Assembly (NCBI GenBank): GCA_018672285.1
Contig: JABHGC010000302.1
Coordinates: 1 to 46,751, forward strand
Length of the DNA: 46,751 nt
From: Methylococcales bacterium
GTDB taxonomy: Bacteria > Pseudomonadota > Gammaproteobacteria > JABHGC01
Direction of reading: 5' to 3'
Program-made: the position numbers and the translations under genes
Notes under the pieces: model-generated
Databases searched by the model: none
What the model saw: only the letters and a program-made list of their open reading frames with translations
What the model was told of the DNA's origin: nothing
Shown: piece after piece, positions 1-7,108 of the stretch
How the letters are laid out: every line of letters begins with the position of its first letter
Position numbering within the stretch: position 1 is the first letter of the stretch

Positions 1-1529
1 TGGCCAAATTTTTCTTTCCAGAGTCGTGGCGTTAGTTCGTGAACTTTAGCTGCAGGATGAGTGCCAACCCTCTGCAAAACATCTACCAAATATCGGTAAG
101 GGTCAACTTCTTGTATTCGGCAAGTGACGATCAGTGATTGGATGATACCAACTAACTCCGCACCGACTTCCGTCCAACAAAACAAGTAATTTTTTCTGCC
201 CATTGGAATAGGTCTTAAAGCTCGCTCCAAATGATTTGTATCTATTGGCACTTCAGGGTCTTGTAGAAAAACCATCAAACCTGCCTGACGCTCTAACACA
301 TATTTTAATGCCTTCGACAAAGGGTTAGATGGGTCAAGGTCAGGCCTTAAGCACTGAAGCTCCGCCCATTGAAAAAAGGCGTCCACAACAGGCTTGGCAT
401 GCTCAACGCGATAATCCAGTTTATCTTGCGCTGTTAAATCCAGGTTTTTAATGTTTGACTCGATTTTATAAAGCACAGCAATATACTGCAGTGCTTGTTC
501 GGCAGCTTCAGGCTCTATTTTTTCGGCTTTAATAAAGGTTCTTCGAGCATGTGCCCAGCATAGGGAATGCACAATATCAGACATACTAGCAGCATAACTG
601 CTATAGGCAGCATATCCGTCTGTCAGTAACGTCCCCTGATAATCTCCAAGCACCTCACGAATATGGCTACCTGCTCGCGAGGGTGAATAAGTGAAAGCAA
701 TTTCACCTTGGTCACCACAAATTGGCCAAAAATACGCTTGGCGCATTTTACCTTTTTTCTTTCGACCCGCCTTGATAGGCGTTTCATCCATACCGATGTG
801 TTTGCCACCTATAATTGAGCTAATAATGGCTAAGTGAATCGGCCGTAATAGCTCAATGGCACGATTGCTTAAGTTGGTGAGTGTAGAGCGACTTATATCA
901 ATGCCACTGTCTCTCAATTTTTGATGCTGCCGGTATAGTGGACAATGGTAAGCAAATTTATCGACCAGCATGCCTGCCAAAAAGCTAACATCGGCGATAC
1001 TTTTATCAAAAATAGCACTGGGTGCTGCTGTTGTTTTTAGTGTTTTATCTGATTGGCGCTTAACGACTTTACGGATGTACTTTAAGACAACATAGCTACC
1101 AGGGTTTTGCGCCAAACGATAAGTATATTTTTCACTAATAACATCGTAGTCATCTGCGTTAGGTCCGGATAGCTCAGGACACGGCACTGAAATCTCTTGC
1201 ACGGGAACATCGTCAGAAAAACGTAATTGACTATTTTCATCCCCAGGCTCTTTACTTGAAGATTTAGTTTTTCGTGTATGGCTTGCTACGCTAACATCTG
1301 CGGGTGCAGAAGGTAATAGGTTAGCTAATGGGTGCCGGCCAAAGTCTAGGAGACCCTGGCCGGGTATCATATCTGGTCGCTTCTCTGACTTAGCACCAAA
1401 AATTTGTTGTTTGAACCAATCAACCTGTGCTGTTAGGTTGCGTATGTCGCGCTCTAAAGCTTGTTCTTTTCGCTGCCAATCCTTCTGCAACTCAGCAATA
1501 TTATCCGGTTCATCATCAGCTCTACTCAT
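1..1529 (-). CDS. tnpC: IS66 family transposase TnpC (DDE), 3' end off the window
   Basis: This is the IS66 transposase that cuts and joins the element ends. The frame is open from the ATG at 1529 to the left edge, giving 509 residues. IS66 transposases are usually about 500-530 aa, so only a few residues should be missing. An N-terminal coiled-coil stretch (about residues 8-35) precedes a short zinc-binding-like part with a CP motif. The DDE residues are visible: D248 in GMDET, D304 in LLTDGY and E435 in NHLERAL, the last followed by the family signature RPIPMGRKNYLF. It starts 27 nt after tnpB. No frameshift or stop was seen. The C-terminus cannot be judged. Confidence 0.92.
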   Translation of the reverse strand, partial: MSRADDEPDNIAELQKDWQRKEQALERDIRNLTAQVDWFKQQIFGAKSEKRPDMIPGQGLLDFGRHPLANLLPSAPADVSVASHTRKTKSSSKEPGDENSQLRFSDDVPVQEISVPCPELSGPNADDYDVISEKYTYRLAQNPGSYVVLKYIRKVVKRQSDKTLKTTAAPSAIFDKSIADVSFLAGMLVDKFAYHCPLYRQHQKLRDSGIDISRSTLTNLSNRAIELLRPIHLAIISSIIGGKHIGMDETPIKAGRKKKGKMRQAYFWPICGDQGEIAFTYSPSRAGSHIREVLGDYQGTLLTDGYAAYSSYAASMSDIVHSLCWAHARRTFIKAEKIEPEAAEQALQYIAVLYKIESNIKNLDLTAQDKLDYRVEHAKPVVDAFFQWAELQCLRPDLDPSNPLSKALKYVLERQAGLMVFLQDPEVPIDTNHLERALRPIPMGRKNYLFCWTEVGAELVGIIQSLIVTCRIQEVDPYRYLVDVLQRVGTHPAAKVHELTPRLWKEKFG

Positions 1530-1556
1530 CGCAGTATTATACTATATAAGTTGCAT

Positions 1557-1907
1557 CTAACTCACGTTTTTATGATATCTTTTTCGCTTTTTTACAGTGG
1601 ATAAATCAATGCCATCAATCAGCATTTCTAGCTCTATTTTTGTCATGAGGATTTTCCCTTCGACAGATTGTATTTGTGCAAATCGGCCCTGTTCTAGGCG
1701 CTTACACCAAAGGCAGTAACCGCCGGACTCATAATAGAGACATTTCATTTGGTTACGCTGTCGGTTAATAAACACGAATAATTGGCCATCGGATGGGTTT
1801 TCACGTAATCGTGTTTTGGTTAGAGCGAGCAACCCATTGTAAGAACAGCGCATGTCAGCAACTCCTGTGTATAGCCAGACTTTGATGTCTGCTGTTGGCG
1901 TGATCAT
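1557..1907 (-). CDS. tnpB: IS66 family accessory protein TnpB (Orf2)
   Basis: The 116-aa product carries the IS66 Orf2 pattern: VWLYTGVADMR near the N-terminus, DGQLFVFINRQRNQMKCLYY in the middle, then GYCLWCKRLEQGRF and a C-terminal MLIDGIDL. TnpB is required for transposition of three-gene IS66 elements, but its biochemical role is not settled. The frame is open further upstream, to 1931. The ATG at 1907 was chosen because it overlaps the tnpA stop as ATGA, the arrangement expected for translational coupling. The length fits the family (about 110-120 aa). Confidence 0.9.
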   Translation of the reverse strand: MITPTADIKVWLYTGVADMRCSYNGLLALTKTRLRENPSDGQLFVFINRQRNQMKCLYYESGGYCLWCKRLEQGRFAQIQSVEGKILMTKIELEMLIDGIDLSTVKKRKRYHKNVS

Positions 1908-2221
1908 GCAGGCTGTCGAATTCTTAAGCAAACACCATTACCTAAATCTAGCTCCACATCCCAGTGCGAGGTTGAGGCTTGAAAGGTATTTTGAACATCA
2001 AAGTGTGCTACTGGCACCTCAATAAAGTCATTAGTTGATTGTGTCAGCGGTAGATCGCATATCTTTTTCTGCCATGAATAAAAAGTGCTGAGAACAAGAC
2101 TATGTTTTTTGCAGTATTGAGCCGTGCTTAAACTACTTTTTTCTTGGTCTGCGAATATTGTTCGCCATTGTTGCTTGGTTCTACGTGTGGCTGCTGCTCT
2201 TTTTCTTGGTGGGATTTCCAT
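1904..2221 (-). CDS. tnpA: IS66 family accessory protein TnpA (Orf1), HTH
   Basis: This 105-aa first gene of the element has a basic N-terminus (RKRAAATRRTKQQWR) and a helix-turn-helix-like stretch, SLSTAQYCKKHSLVLSTFYSWQKK (given here in part as residues ~31-54), typical of IS66 Orf1 proteins. It probably binds the element ends and is needed for transposition; that role is inferred from the family. The gene ends in an ATGA overlap with tnpB. The 85 bases between its start and the element tip at 2306 should hold the element promoter, but no confident -35/-10 pair was picked. Confidence 0.85.
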   Translation of the reverse strand: MEIPPRKRAAATRRTKQQWRTIFADQEKSSLSTAQYCKKHSLVLSTFYSWQKKICDLPLTQSTNDFIEVPVAHFDVQNTFQASTSHWDVELDLGNGVCLRIRQPA

Positions 2222-2352
2222 CTAAAGCTCTCCTGTGATTGTGCTCACTGGAGATATTATGCTAGGTGTGAACCGATAGGAATAACGTCGAATATTGAAC
2301 GCTTACGTATCAAATGCTCTTTTATTATTCAGTTTAGTCGCTGCTCACTGAC

Positions 2353-2435
2353 GCACATAATTCTATATGTAAGGGAAATGCAACGTGCCTTACATATAGA
2401 ATTTCATATGTAAACTTAACCCCTGTTCCCTTACA
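2353..2435. repeat. Multi-palindrome repeat, copy A
   Basis: The core is a perfect 12-bp inverted repeat, ctatatgtaagg at 2363-2374 with ccttacatatag at 2388-2399. Further half-sites follow: catatgtaaac near 2405-2415 and cttacat near 2430-2435. Read on the minus strand, the series ATGTAAGG / TTTACATATG / ATATGTAAGG / CCTTACATATAG recurs in the same order and at nearly the same spacing in copy B. Possible identities are an operator array, an end of a lost element or a structured transcript end; the sequence alone does not decide. Confidence 0.7.
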
Positions 2436-2697
2436 TTGGGCGGCTCGAATAGCACGGGTTGCACCACGAAAAATCAAGAAACTTAAAAACTACAACTATC
2501 TGTTTTAAAATGATTTAATTTTTTATCTGCCATTAAAGCCCAGCAAGTAGGGGCTAAAAATCAAAACATGATCAAGAAACAGCAATAACCCCACAACAAA
2601 CTGTTAATTTTAAAAAATTCAAAAACCTTGCCATACTCAAGCGGGTTTAACCTCTGACCATTCGAGGGTTATTTATATATCCGATTAAACACACCTT

Positions 2698-2790
2698 CCT
2701 TACACATGATTTCTTATATGTAAAGGAAATGCTATTTACCTTACACATGAAATCTTATATGTAAACTTAGATGCCTGCTCTTTACATAAA
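2698..2790. repeat. Multi-palindrome repeat, copy B
   Basis: This stretch holds two tandem units starting at 2698 and 2739 (41-bp period). Each begins ccttacacatga and continues to tatatgtaaa. It ends in ctctttacat, matching the last half-site of copy A. The spacer aaatgc and the segment tatgtaaactta are shared with copy A (2353-2435). Copy B sits directly downstream of the fic stop codon at 2804. Confidence 0.7.
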
Positions 2791-2803
2791 ACCAATAGAA
2801 GGA

Positions 2804-3937
2804 CTAATCCGTAAATAACTGTAGATAACGATCAAATAAAAACACTCGGTTCCGCTGATAACCCGTATTTTCACGAAGCACATCATCTTCCACTAAACGG
2901 TTTAATAGTGATGATGCAGCCTGATGACTAACACCCAATAGTGCTGCAGTCTCTTTTGCGGTAATTGCGGGGCGACTATATAACTGCTTGATCAGTTTTT
3001 GTGCATTTTCAGCGCGTTTACCATAACCAATAATTAAGGCATCAACTTCCTGACGCAAAACAAGAACCTGTTCAAAGGTCTCTTTACCTTTGCCCGATGT
3101 TTCAATCACGGCAGACAAAAAGAACTTCACCCAATGCACTATATCATTCGACTCTCTCACTCGTGTTAGCGCATCGTAATAACTGGAGCGATTTCGTTCA
3201 AAAAAATCAGATAAATACAGCGATGGTTTTCTCAATAAATTTTTATTCACCAAATACAGAGTAATCAATAATCGACCAATACGGCCATTACCATCTAAAA
3301 AGGGGTGAATCGTTTCAAACTGGTAATGACTTAGTGCAATACGAATAAGCTCAGGCACTTGAATGTTTTCGTTATGCCAAAACGACTCTAAATTACTCAT
3401 CAAATCAAGGACCTGACTTTGATGAGGCGGAACAAAGGCTGCATTATTTAAATTACTACCACCAATCCAGTTTTGGCTAGCCCGAAATTCACCGGGCGCT
3501 TTCATCTCTCCTCTAACGCCTTGCATCAATATTTCATGTGTACGCTTTAGCAAGCGATTGGAAAGTGGCAAATGTTCCAGCTCAGAAATCGCTTCATTAA
3601 TTGCCTGTATGTAGTTTTGTACTTCACCCCAATCATCGCGCTTTTCTGGAGCTAATTGCTCAACCCCCAGCACAGCCTCGTCCATTTCAGTTTGCGTACC
3701 TTCAATACGGGATGAGGTGTTTGCTTCTTTAGTAATATGCATCTGAATAAACAAGTCCACATCAGGTACTATCAATGTAAAAGCATCCAGCTCTGCCAGT
3801 GAACGTGAAGCCCGTTCAAGCAGCGTATTGATGAAAGGGTCTTCCCAATTCCATTCACGGTTAATGGTGGTTGGGTCAAAACTTTTATATTGAAATTGCT
3901 CAACCCATTTGCCAGAGATAAAATTTTCAAATTTCAT
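2804..3937 (-). CDS. Fic family protein (class II AMPylase) with C-terminal winged helix
   Basis: The 377-aa protein has a full Fic catalytic motif, HPFLDGNGRIGR at residues 211-222, with H211 as catalytic base and the Mg/phosphate loop intact. Fic enzymes transfer AMP from ATP to hydroxyl side chains of target proteins. The autoinhibitory helix motif [S/T]xxxE[G/N] is present N-terminally as SSRIEG (S75 to G80), which makes it a class II Fic. A winged-helix-like segment at about 315-370 (AITAKETAALLGVSHQAASSL, in part) suggests DNA binding. It starts 18 nt after hsdS on the same strand with a visible AGGA ribosome site, so it looks like the third gene of the restriction operon. Target and role are unknown; Fic genes are common passengers in type I RM loci. 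Confidence 0.88.
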   Translation of the reverse strand: MKFENFISGKWVEQFQYKSFDPTTINREWNWEDPFINTLLERASRSLAELDAFTLIVPDVDLFIQMHITKEANTSSRIEGTQTEMDEAVLGVEQLAPEKRDDWGEVQNYIQAINEAISELEHLPLSNRLLKRTHEILMQGVRGEMKAPGEFRASQNWIGGSNLNNAAFVPPHQSQVLDLMSNLESFWHNENIQVPELIRIALSHYQFETIHPFLDGNGRIGRLLITLYLVNKNLLRKPSLYLSDFFERNRSSYYDALTRVRESNDIVHWVKFFLSAVIETSGKGKETFEQVLVLRQEVDALIIGYGKRAENAQKLIKQLYSRPAITAKETAALLGVSHQAASSLLNRLVEDDVLRENTGYQRNRVFLFDRYLQLFTD

Positions 3938-3955
3938 TTGTATATTCCTGTGGCA

Positions 3956-5194
3956 TTAGGTTACCGCTTTTTTGTTTTTTTCTTTGGTAAGTTCTCCAGT
4001 GAAGGCTTTTTGGAGGATGGATTTTTTGAGTTCATCTATCGTGTTTAATTTTTTCTCATATACCTGAATCAACTTACTGGTCTCAAATTCAATTTTTTTT
4101 ACATTTTCAACTAATTGCAACTGGGTATCTGTACTTGGAAAGTGAATAGGTAACGCAGTGAGTATTTTTTGATTGAGATTGCTAATATTTACACCCTCAC
4201 CAGAACCAATAAGTAATTCATGCGTGGAAGCTGACTTCATATAATAGGTTAGAAATTCTGGGTCGATATCCTGACTTGTCAGCATAATTCTTATAGTAAA
4301 ACCTGAATAAGAAGTTTTTCTATCAGTTTTTCCCATCAATAAGCACCGGCCTATAAGCCTCTTGTTACCATTTGACCTGACAGTGATAATGTCATTTTCT
4401 TTTAACTCATAGCCAGAAGCTAAGCAGCCATCAATTTGTATTGTTTCCAACTGTTGCAATGGCACAAAGAAATTATTGTTAAAATTTTTAACCCCAACTA
4501 TTTTTAATTTTTCGCCTTTACTACTCTTTGAGAAATTCAAGCCATTTTTAAACTCAGCAAACTCTCCTAAAGTTGATTCAGTCCAACCTTCCCCCCTCTG
4601 ACTAAACACCTGCTGCAAATAGCTTTCAAACAGTTCACGGGCATTTTTGAGGTTTTGTTCAGTCTTGGCGCGGGCTTGGTCGATGCTGGCAAAGGCTTGA
4701 TCGAGGATGGTAACGATACGTTTTTGTTCGAGGATAGAATCAGGGTATGAAACGAAGAATTCATTTTCTAGCTTTGTTCTTGCTAGTTCTGTTTGACCGC
4801 TTGCGCCTTCCCCAGCCAATGTAATTTCCTCTTCAATTTTTATTAGCATATAGCCAAAAAAATCATCGAAGAATACGTTTGGTTTTGGGCGAACTATTGT
4901 TACATGTGTATCAACAGTTGTTGGCTCGGGTGGCACAGCTCTTATTTGTGCTACGCGACCAAGGGTTCCGGTGCCAGTTGAGTTAACAAGAACATCACCA
5001 ACTTTTATATAACGCTCTTCATTAACTTTTTTTGAGTCTAAGTCATGTCGACGGGCTAAAGTATAATTAACTGAGTGGCCACGCACACATTTTTGATTAA
5101 CTACACAAATACCACCCTCATCAAGATATTTCGGCCCAACGCCACGCTTTATCATTTCGCAGGCATCTCCAAGCTTTGATGTTTTCCATACCAT
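3956..5194 (-). CDS. hsdS: Type I restriction-modification specificity subunit HsdS
   Basis: HsdS recognises the bipartite DNA target of a type I RM enzyme and docks two HsdM and two HsdR subunits. The 412-aa protein shows the usual two-fold layout: target recognition domain 1 (about 1-150), a central helical spacer (EQKRIVTILDQAFASIDQAR, about 155-200), target recognition domain 2 (about 205-355) beginning WTESTLGEFAEFKNG, and a C-terminal helix ending LKKSILQKAFTGEL. Each TRD ends with the family LP/YP segment before the spacer helix. Its ATG overlaps the hsdM stop by one base (TAATG). The recognised sequence cannot be predicted by eye. Confidence 0.93.
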   Translation of the reverse strand: MVWKTSKLGDACEMIKRGVGPKYLDEGGICVVNQKCVRGHSVNYTLARRHDLDSKKVNEERYIKVGDVLVNSTGTGTLGRVAQIRAVPPEPTTVDTHVTIVRPKPNVFFDDFFGYMLIKIEEEITLAGEGASGQTELARTKLENEFFVSYPDSILEQKRIVTILDQAFASIDQARAKTEQNLKNARELFESYLQQVFSQRGEGWTESTLGEFAEFKNGLNFSKSSKGEKLKIVGVKNFNNNFFVPLQQLETIQIDGCLASGYELKENDIITVRSNGNKRLIGRCLLMGKTDRKTSYSGFTIRIMLTSQDIDPEFLTYYMKSASTHELLIGSGEGVNISNLNQKILTALPIHFPSTDTQLQLVENVKKIEFETSKLIQVYEKKLNTIDELKKSILQKAFTGELTKEKNKKAVT

Positions 5195-6654
5195 TACAAC
5201 AACTCCTGAACCTTACCAAGAATCGCTTCGCTCTCTTTATCCAAAGCAATAATTTCCTCAATAATCACCTTAGGCTCACGTAATACCACCTCTTCTTCAG
5301 CATTCGGGTTTTTCACCGACAAATCCCAACTACTTTGATCAAGACCACTCACATTTAATAACCAAGATTGATCAGAATCATCAAAACTTTTTTGAAGCTC
5401 AATAAATTCTTTTAAATCATTATCATTAAGTGGATTTGTCTTCCCTAAGCTACGGCCAGGATCGAGCTGATAAAACCATACTTTCTGCGTTGGCTCACCT
5501 TTGGTAAAAAACAACACTACCGTTTTAACGCCTGCCCCCAAAAAAGTTTTAGCAGGACAATCCAGCACAGTATGCAAATTACAGTTCTCCAGTAACTCTT
5601 TACGCAAAGCAGCAGCATCAGAGTTGCTCAAAAACGTATTTTTAATCACAACCGCAGCACGGCCACCTGGTTTGAGCATTTTGATAAAGTGCTGCAAAAA
5701 CAAAAAGGCGGTTTCACCTGTTTTAATCGGGAAATTTTGTTGCACTTCTTTGCGCTCTTTGCCCCCAAAAGGTGGATTGGCAAGAATCACATCATGCTGA
5801 TTGCTTGGGGTTATGTCTTGCAGGTTCTCACCCAAGGTATTGGTGTGAATCACGTTAGGTGCTTCAATGCCATGCAAAATCATATTCATAATGGCGATCA
5901 CATAGGCCAGTGATTTTTTCTCTTTGGCATAGAAGGTGTTTTCTTGCAGCGTTTTTAAATCACTGGTCGAAAGCTGCTTTTTCTTACGCCCACCTTGGCG
6001 CAGATAATCGAATGCCTCACACAAAAAACCTGCTGAACCTGCTGCGCCATCGTAAATGGTTTCACCTATTTTTGGTTGAGTCACATCTATCATCGCGCGA
6101 ATTAGCGGGCGCGGTGTGTAGTACTCACCACCATTGCGACCAGCATTGCCCATGTTTTTGATTTTTGTTTCGTATAGGTGGGAAAGCTCATGCTTTTCTT
6201 CTTGTGAGCGAAAGCGTAATTCATCTACTTTTTCTAGTGCATCACGCAAGGAATAGCCGCTTTGAATTTTGTTTTTGATTTCACCAAAAATTTCACCAAT
6301 TTTATATTCAATGGTGTTCGGGCTTTCTGCCCGTTGCTTAAAGGCTTTGAGGTAAGGAAATAATTCGCCATCCACATAATCCATTAAGTCATCACCGGTC
6401 AGGGCATTATTGTGGTCAAAGTCGCCCTTGGCACCTTTTGGCGCTGCCCATGTGCCCCAACGGTGTTTGTCATCAAGGATGTATTGGTATTCTTCTCCCA
6501 TCAACTCAGCTTCTAGTGACTTCTCATGTTCTAGGTCATCGAGATATTTTAGAAATAGCATCCAAGACGATTGCTCTGTGTAATCCAGTTCGCTGGAACA
6601 ACCCGCGTCTTTGCGAAAGATATCGTCGATATTTTTAAAAGTTTGTTCGAACAT
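5194..6654 (-). CDS. hsdM: Type I restriction-modification methyltransferase subunit HsdM
   Basis: HsdM is the N6-adenine methyltransferase of the type I complex. The start at 6654 gives 486 aa and begins MFEQTFKNIDDIF, the usual N-terminus of this subfamily; an in-frame extension to 6735 would run into the upstream gene and is not conserved-looking. Visible motifs are GGEYYTPRPL (about residue 175), the SAM-binding loop DGAAGSAGFL (about 202) and the catalytic NPPFGG (N293). The SAM loop differs from the commoner DPACGTGGF form, but this variant looks intact. It is 40 nt downstream of the small recombination protein gene and is followed by hsdS with a 1-nt overlap. HsdR is not in the window. 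Confidence 0.93.
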   Translation of the reverse strand: MFEQTFKNIDDIFRKDAGCSSELDYTEQSSWMLFLKYLDDLEHEKSLEAELMGEEYQYILDDKHRWGTWAAPKGAKGDFDHNNALTGDDLMDYVDGELFPYLKAFKQRAESPNTIEYKIGEIFGEIKNKIQSGYSLRDALEKVDELRFRSQEEKHELSHLYETKIKNMGNAGRNGGEYYTPRPLIRAMIDVTQPKIGETIYDGAAGSAGFLCEAFDYLRQGGRKKKQLSTSDLKTLQENTFYAKEKKSLAYVIAIMNMILHGIEAPNVIHTNTLGENLQDITPSNQHDVILANPPFGGKERKEVQQNFPIKTGETAFLFLQHFIKMLKPGGRAAVVIKNTFLSNSDAAALRKELLENCNLHTVLDCPAKTFLGAGVKTVVLFFTKGEPTQKVWFYQLDPGRSLGKTNPLNDNDLKEFIELQKSFDDSDQSWLLNVSGLDQSSWDLSVKNPNAEEEVVLREPKVIIEEIIALDKESEAILGKVQELL

Positions 6655-6694
6655 AAGGTTAATTTTCCAATTAAAATATGAGCGCCAACGCAGG

Positions 6695-7108
6695 CTACTC
6701 GGTTCTTTCTCTGTCAATTCTTGGCAAAGGCTCATTCAGTTGGCGTTCTTTAAGGCCGTATTTATACGCATTGTATTGCCAGCGCACAAATTGTTCTAAA
6801 AGTGCATCATTTTTCATTTTCAGAGTATCATTTTCACTTTGTAGCCGAGCAATACGATCAGCGGCGGCTGTCAGACTGCTTGGCTTCGGCTGGGTTGGCG
6901 CACTCAGCTTAAGTGAAACCTTCTTGGCCTTATAGGCTTCTTTAATGGTTTGGTTCGCAGACAAAGACTGGCGGGTAGGTTTTTTTCCAACAACCCCCTC
7001 GGCTGCCTCACAAATACCCTCCCACGTTAATTTTTCGTTATCGTGGGCGTGAATAATGTTAAGAATCGCTTCAATATCTCGGTTTGTTAGGTGCTTAGCC
7101 AAGACCAC
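6695..7108 (-). CDS. gmtX: Small coiled-coil protein of the recombinase operon, candidate GmtX
   Basis: The 137-aa protein has a predicted helical N-terminal half (about 8-60, possibly HTH-like), a proline-rich linker (about 70-79) and a coiled-coil stretch with regular leucines (about 80-112, RIARLQSENDTLKMKNDALL). It is the last gene of the four-gene overlapping operon, starting 14 nt before the end of the large recombinase gene. A short coiled-coil partner after paired tyrosine recombinases is known from Tn554 (TnpC) and from Gamma-Mobile-Trio islands (GmtX). The gmtX name rests on gene order and size, not on alignment. Confidence 0.6.
   Translation of the reverse strand: MVLAKHLTNRDIEAILNIIHAHDNEKLTWEGICEAAEGVVGKKPTRQSLSANQTIKEAYKAKKVSLKLSAPTQPKPSSLTAAADRIARLQSENDTLKMKNDALLEQFVRWQYNAYKYGLKERQLNEPLPRIDRERTE

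Larger units (their letters stand above)
1..2306 (-). mobile_element. IS66-family insertion sequence, left end cut by the window
   Basis: The three-gene set tnpA-tnpB-tnpC in this order on one strand is diagnostic of full IS66-type elements. The tnpA-side terminus is placed at 2306: read on the minus strand the element begins GTAAGCGTTC, matching the GTAAGCG-type inverted-repeat tip known for the family. IS66 elements usually make an 8-bp target duplication, so the candidate flanking octamer is 2307-2314 (gtatcaaa). The other terminus lies beyond position 1, so neither the inverted repeat nor the duplication can be confirmed here. All three frames are open, so the element may be active. Confidence 0.88.
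2307..2803. other. Intergenic stretch between IS66 tip and fic
   Basis: No convincing gene is present. The stretch is A+T-rich and contains two related multi-palindrome repeats (2353-2435 and 2698-2790) separated by about 260 bases of unassigned sequence. The fic stop codon lies 14 bases beyond the second repeat, so the repeat may also act as transcript end for the hsdM-hsdS-fic operon. No strong hairpin-plus-T-run terminator was found. Confidence 0.6.

Noticed and set aside
2144..2413. 89-aa plus-strand frame at the IS66 tip
   Set aside because: It runs antisense to tnpA, crosses the IS terminus and the repeat, and has no recognisable domain.
2353..2790. ToxI-type antitoxin RNA repeats of a type III toxin-antitoxin system
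   Set aside because: There are only two tandem units per block with variable spacing and no ToxN-like nuclease gene next to them.
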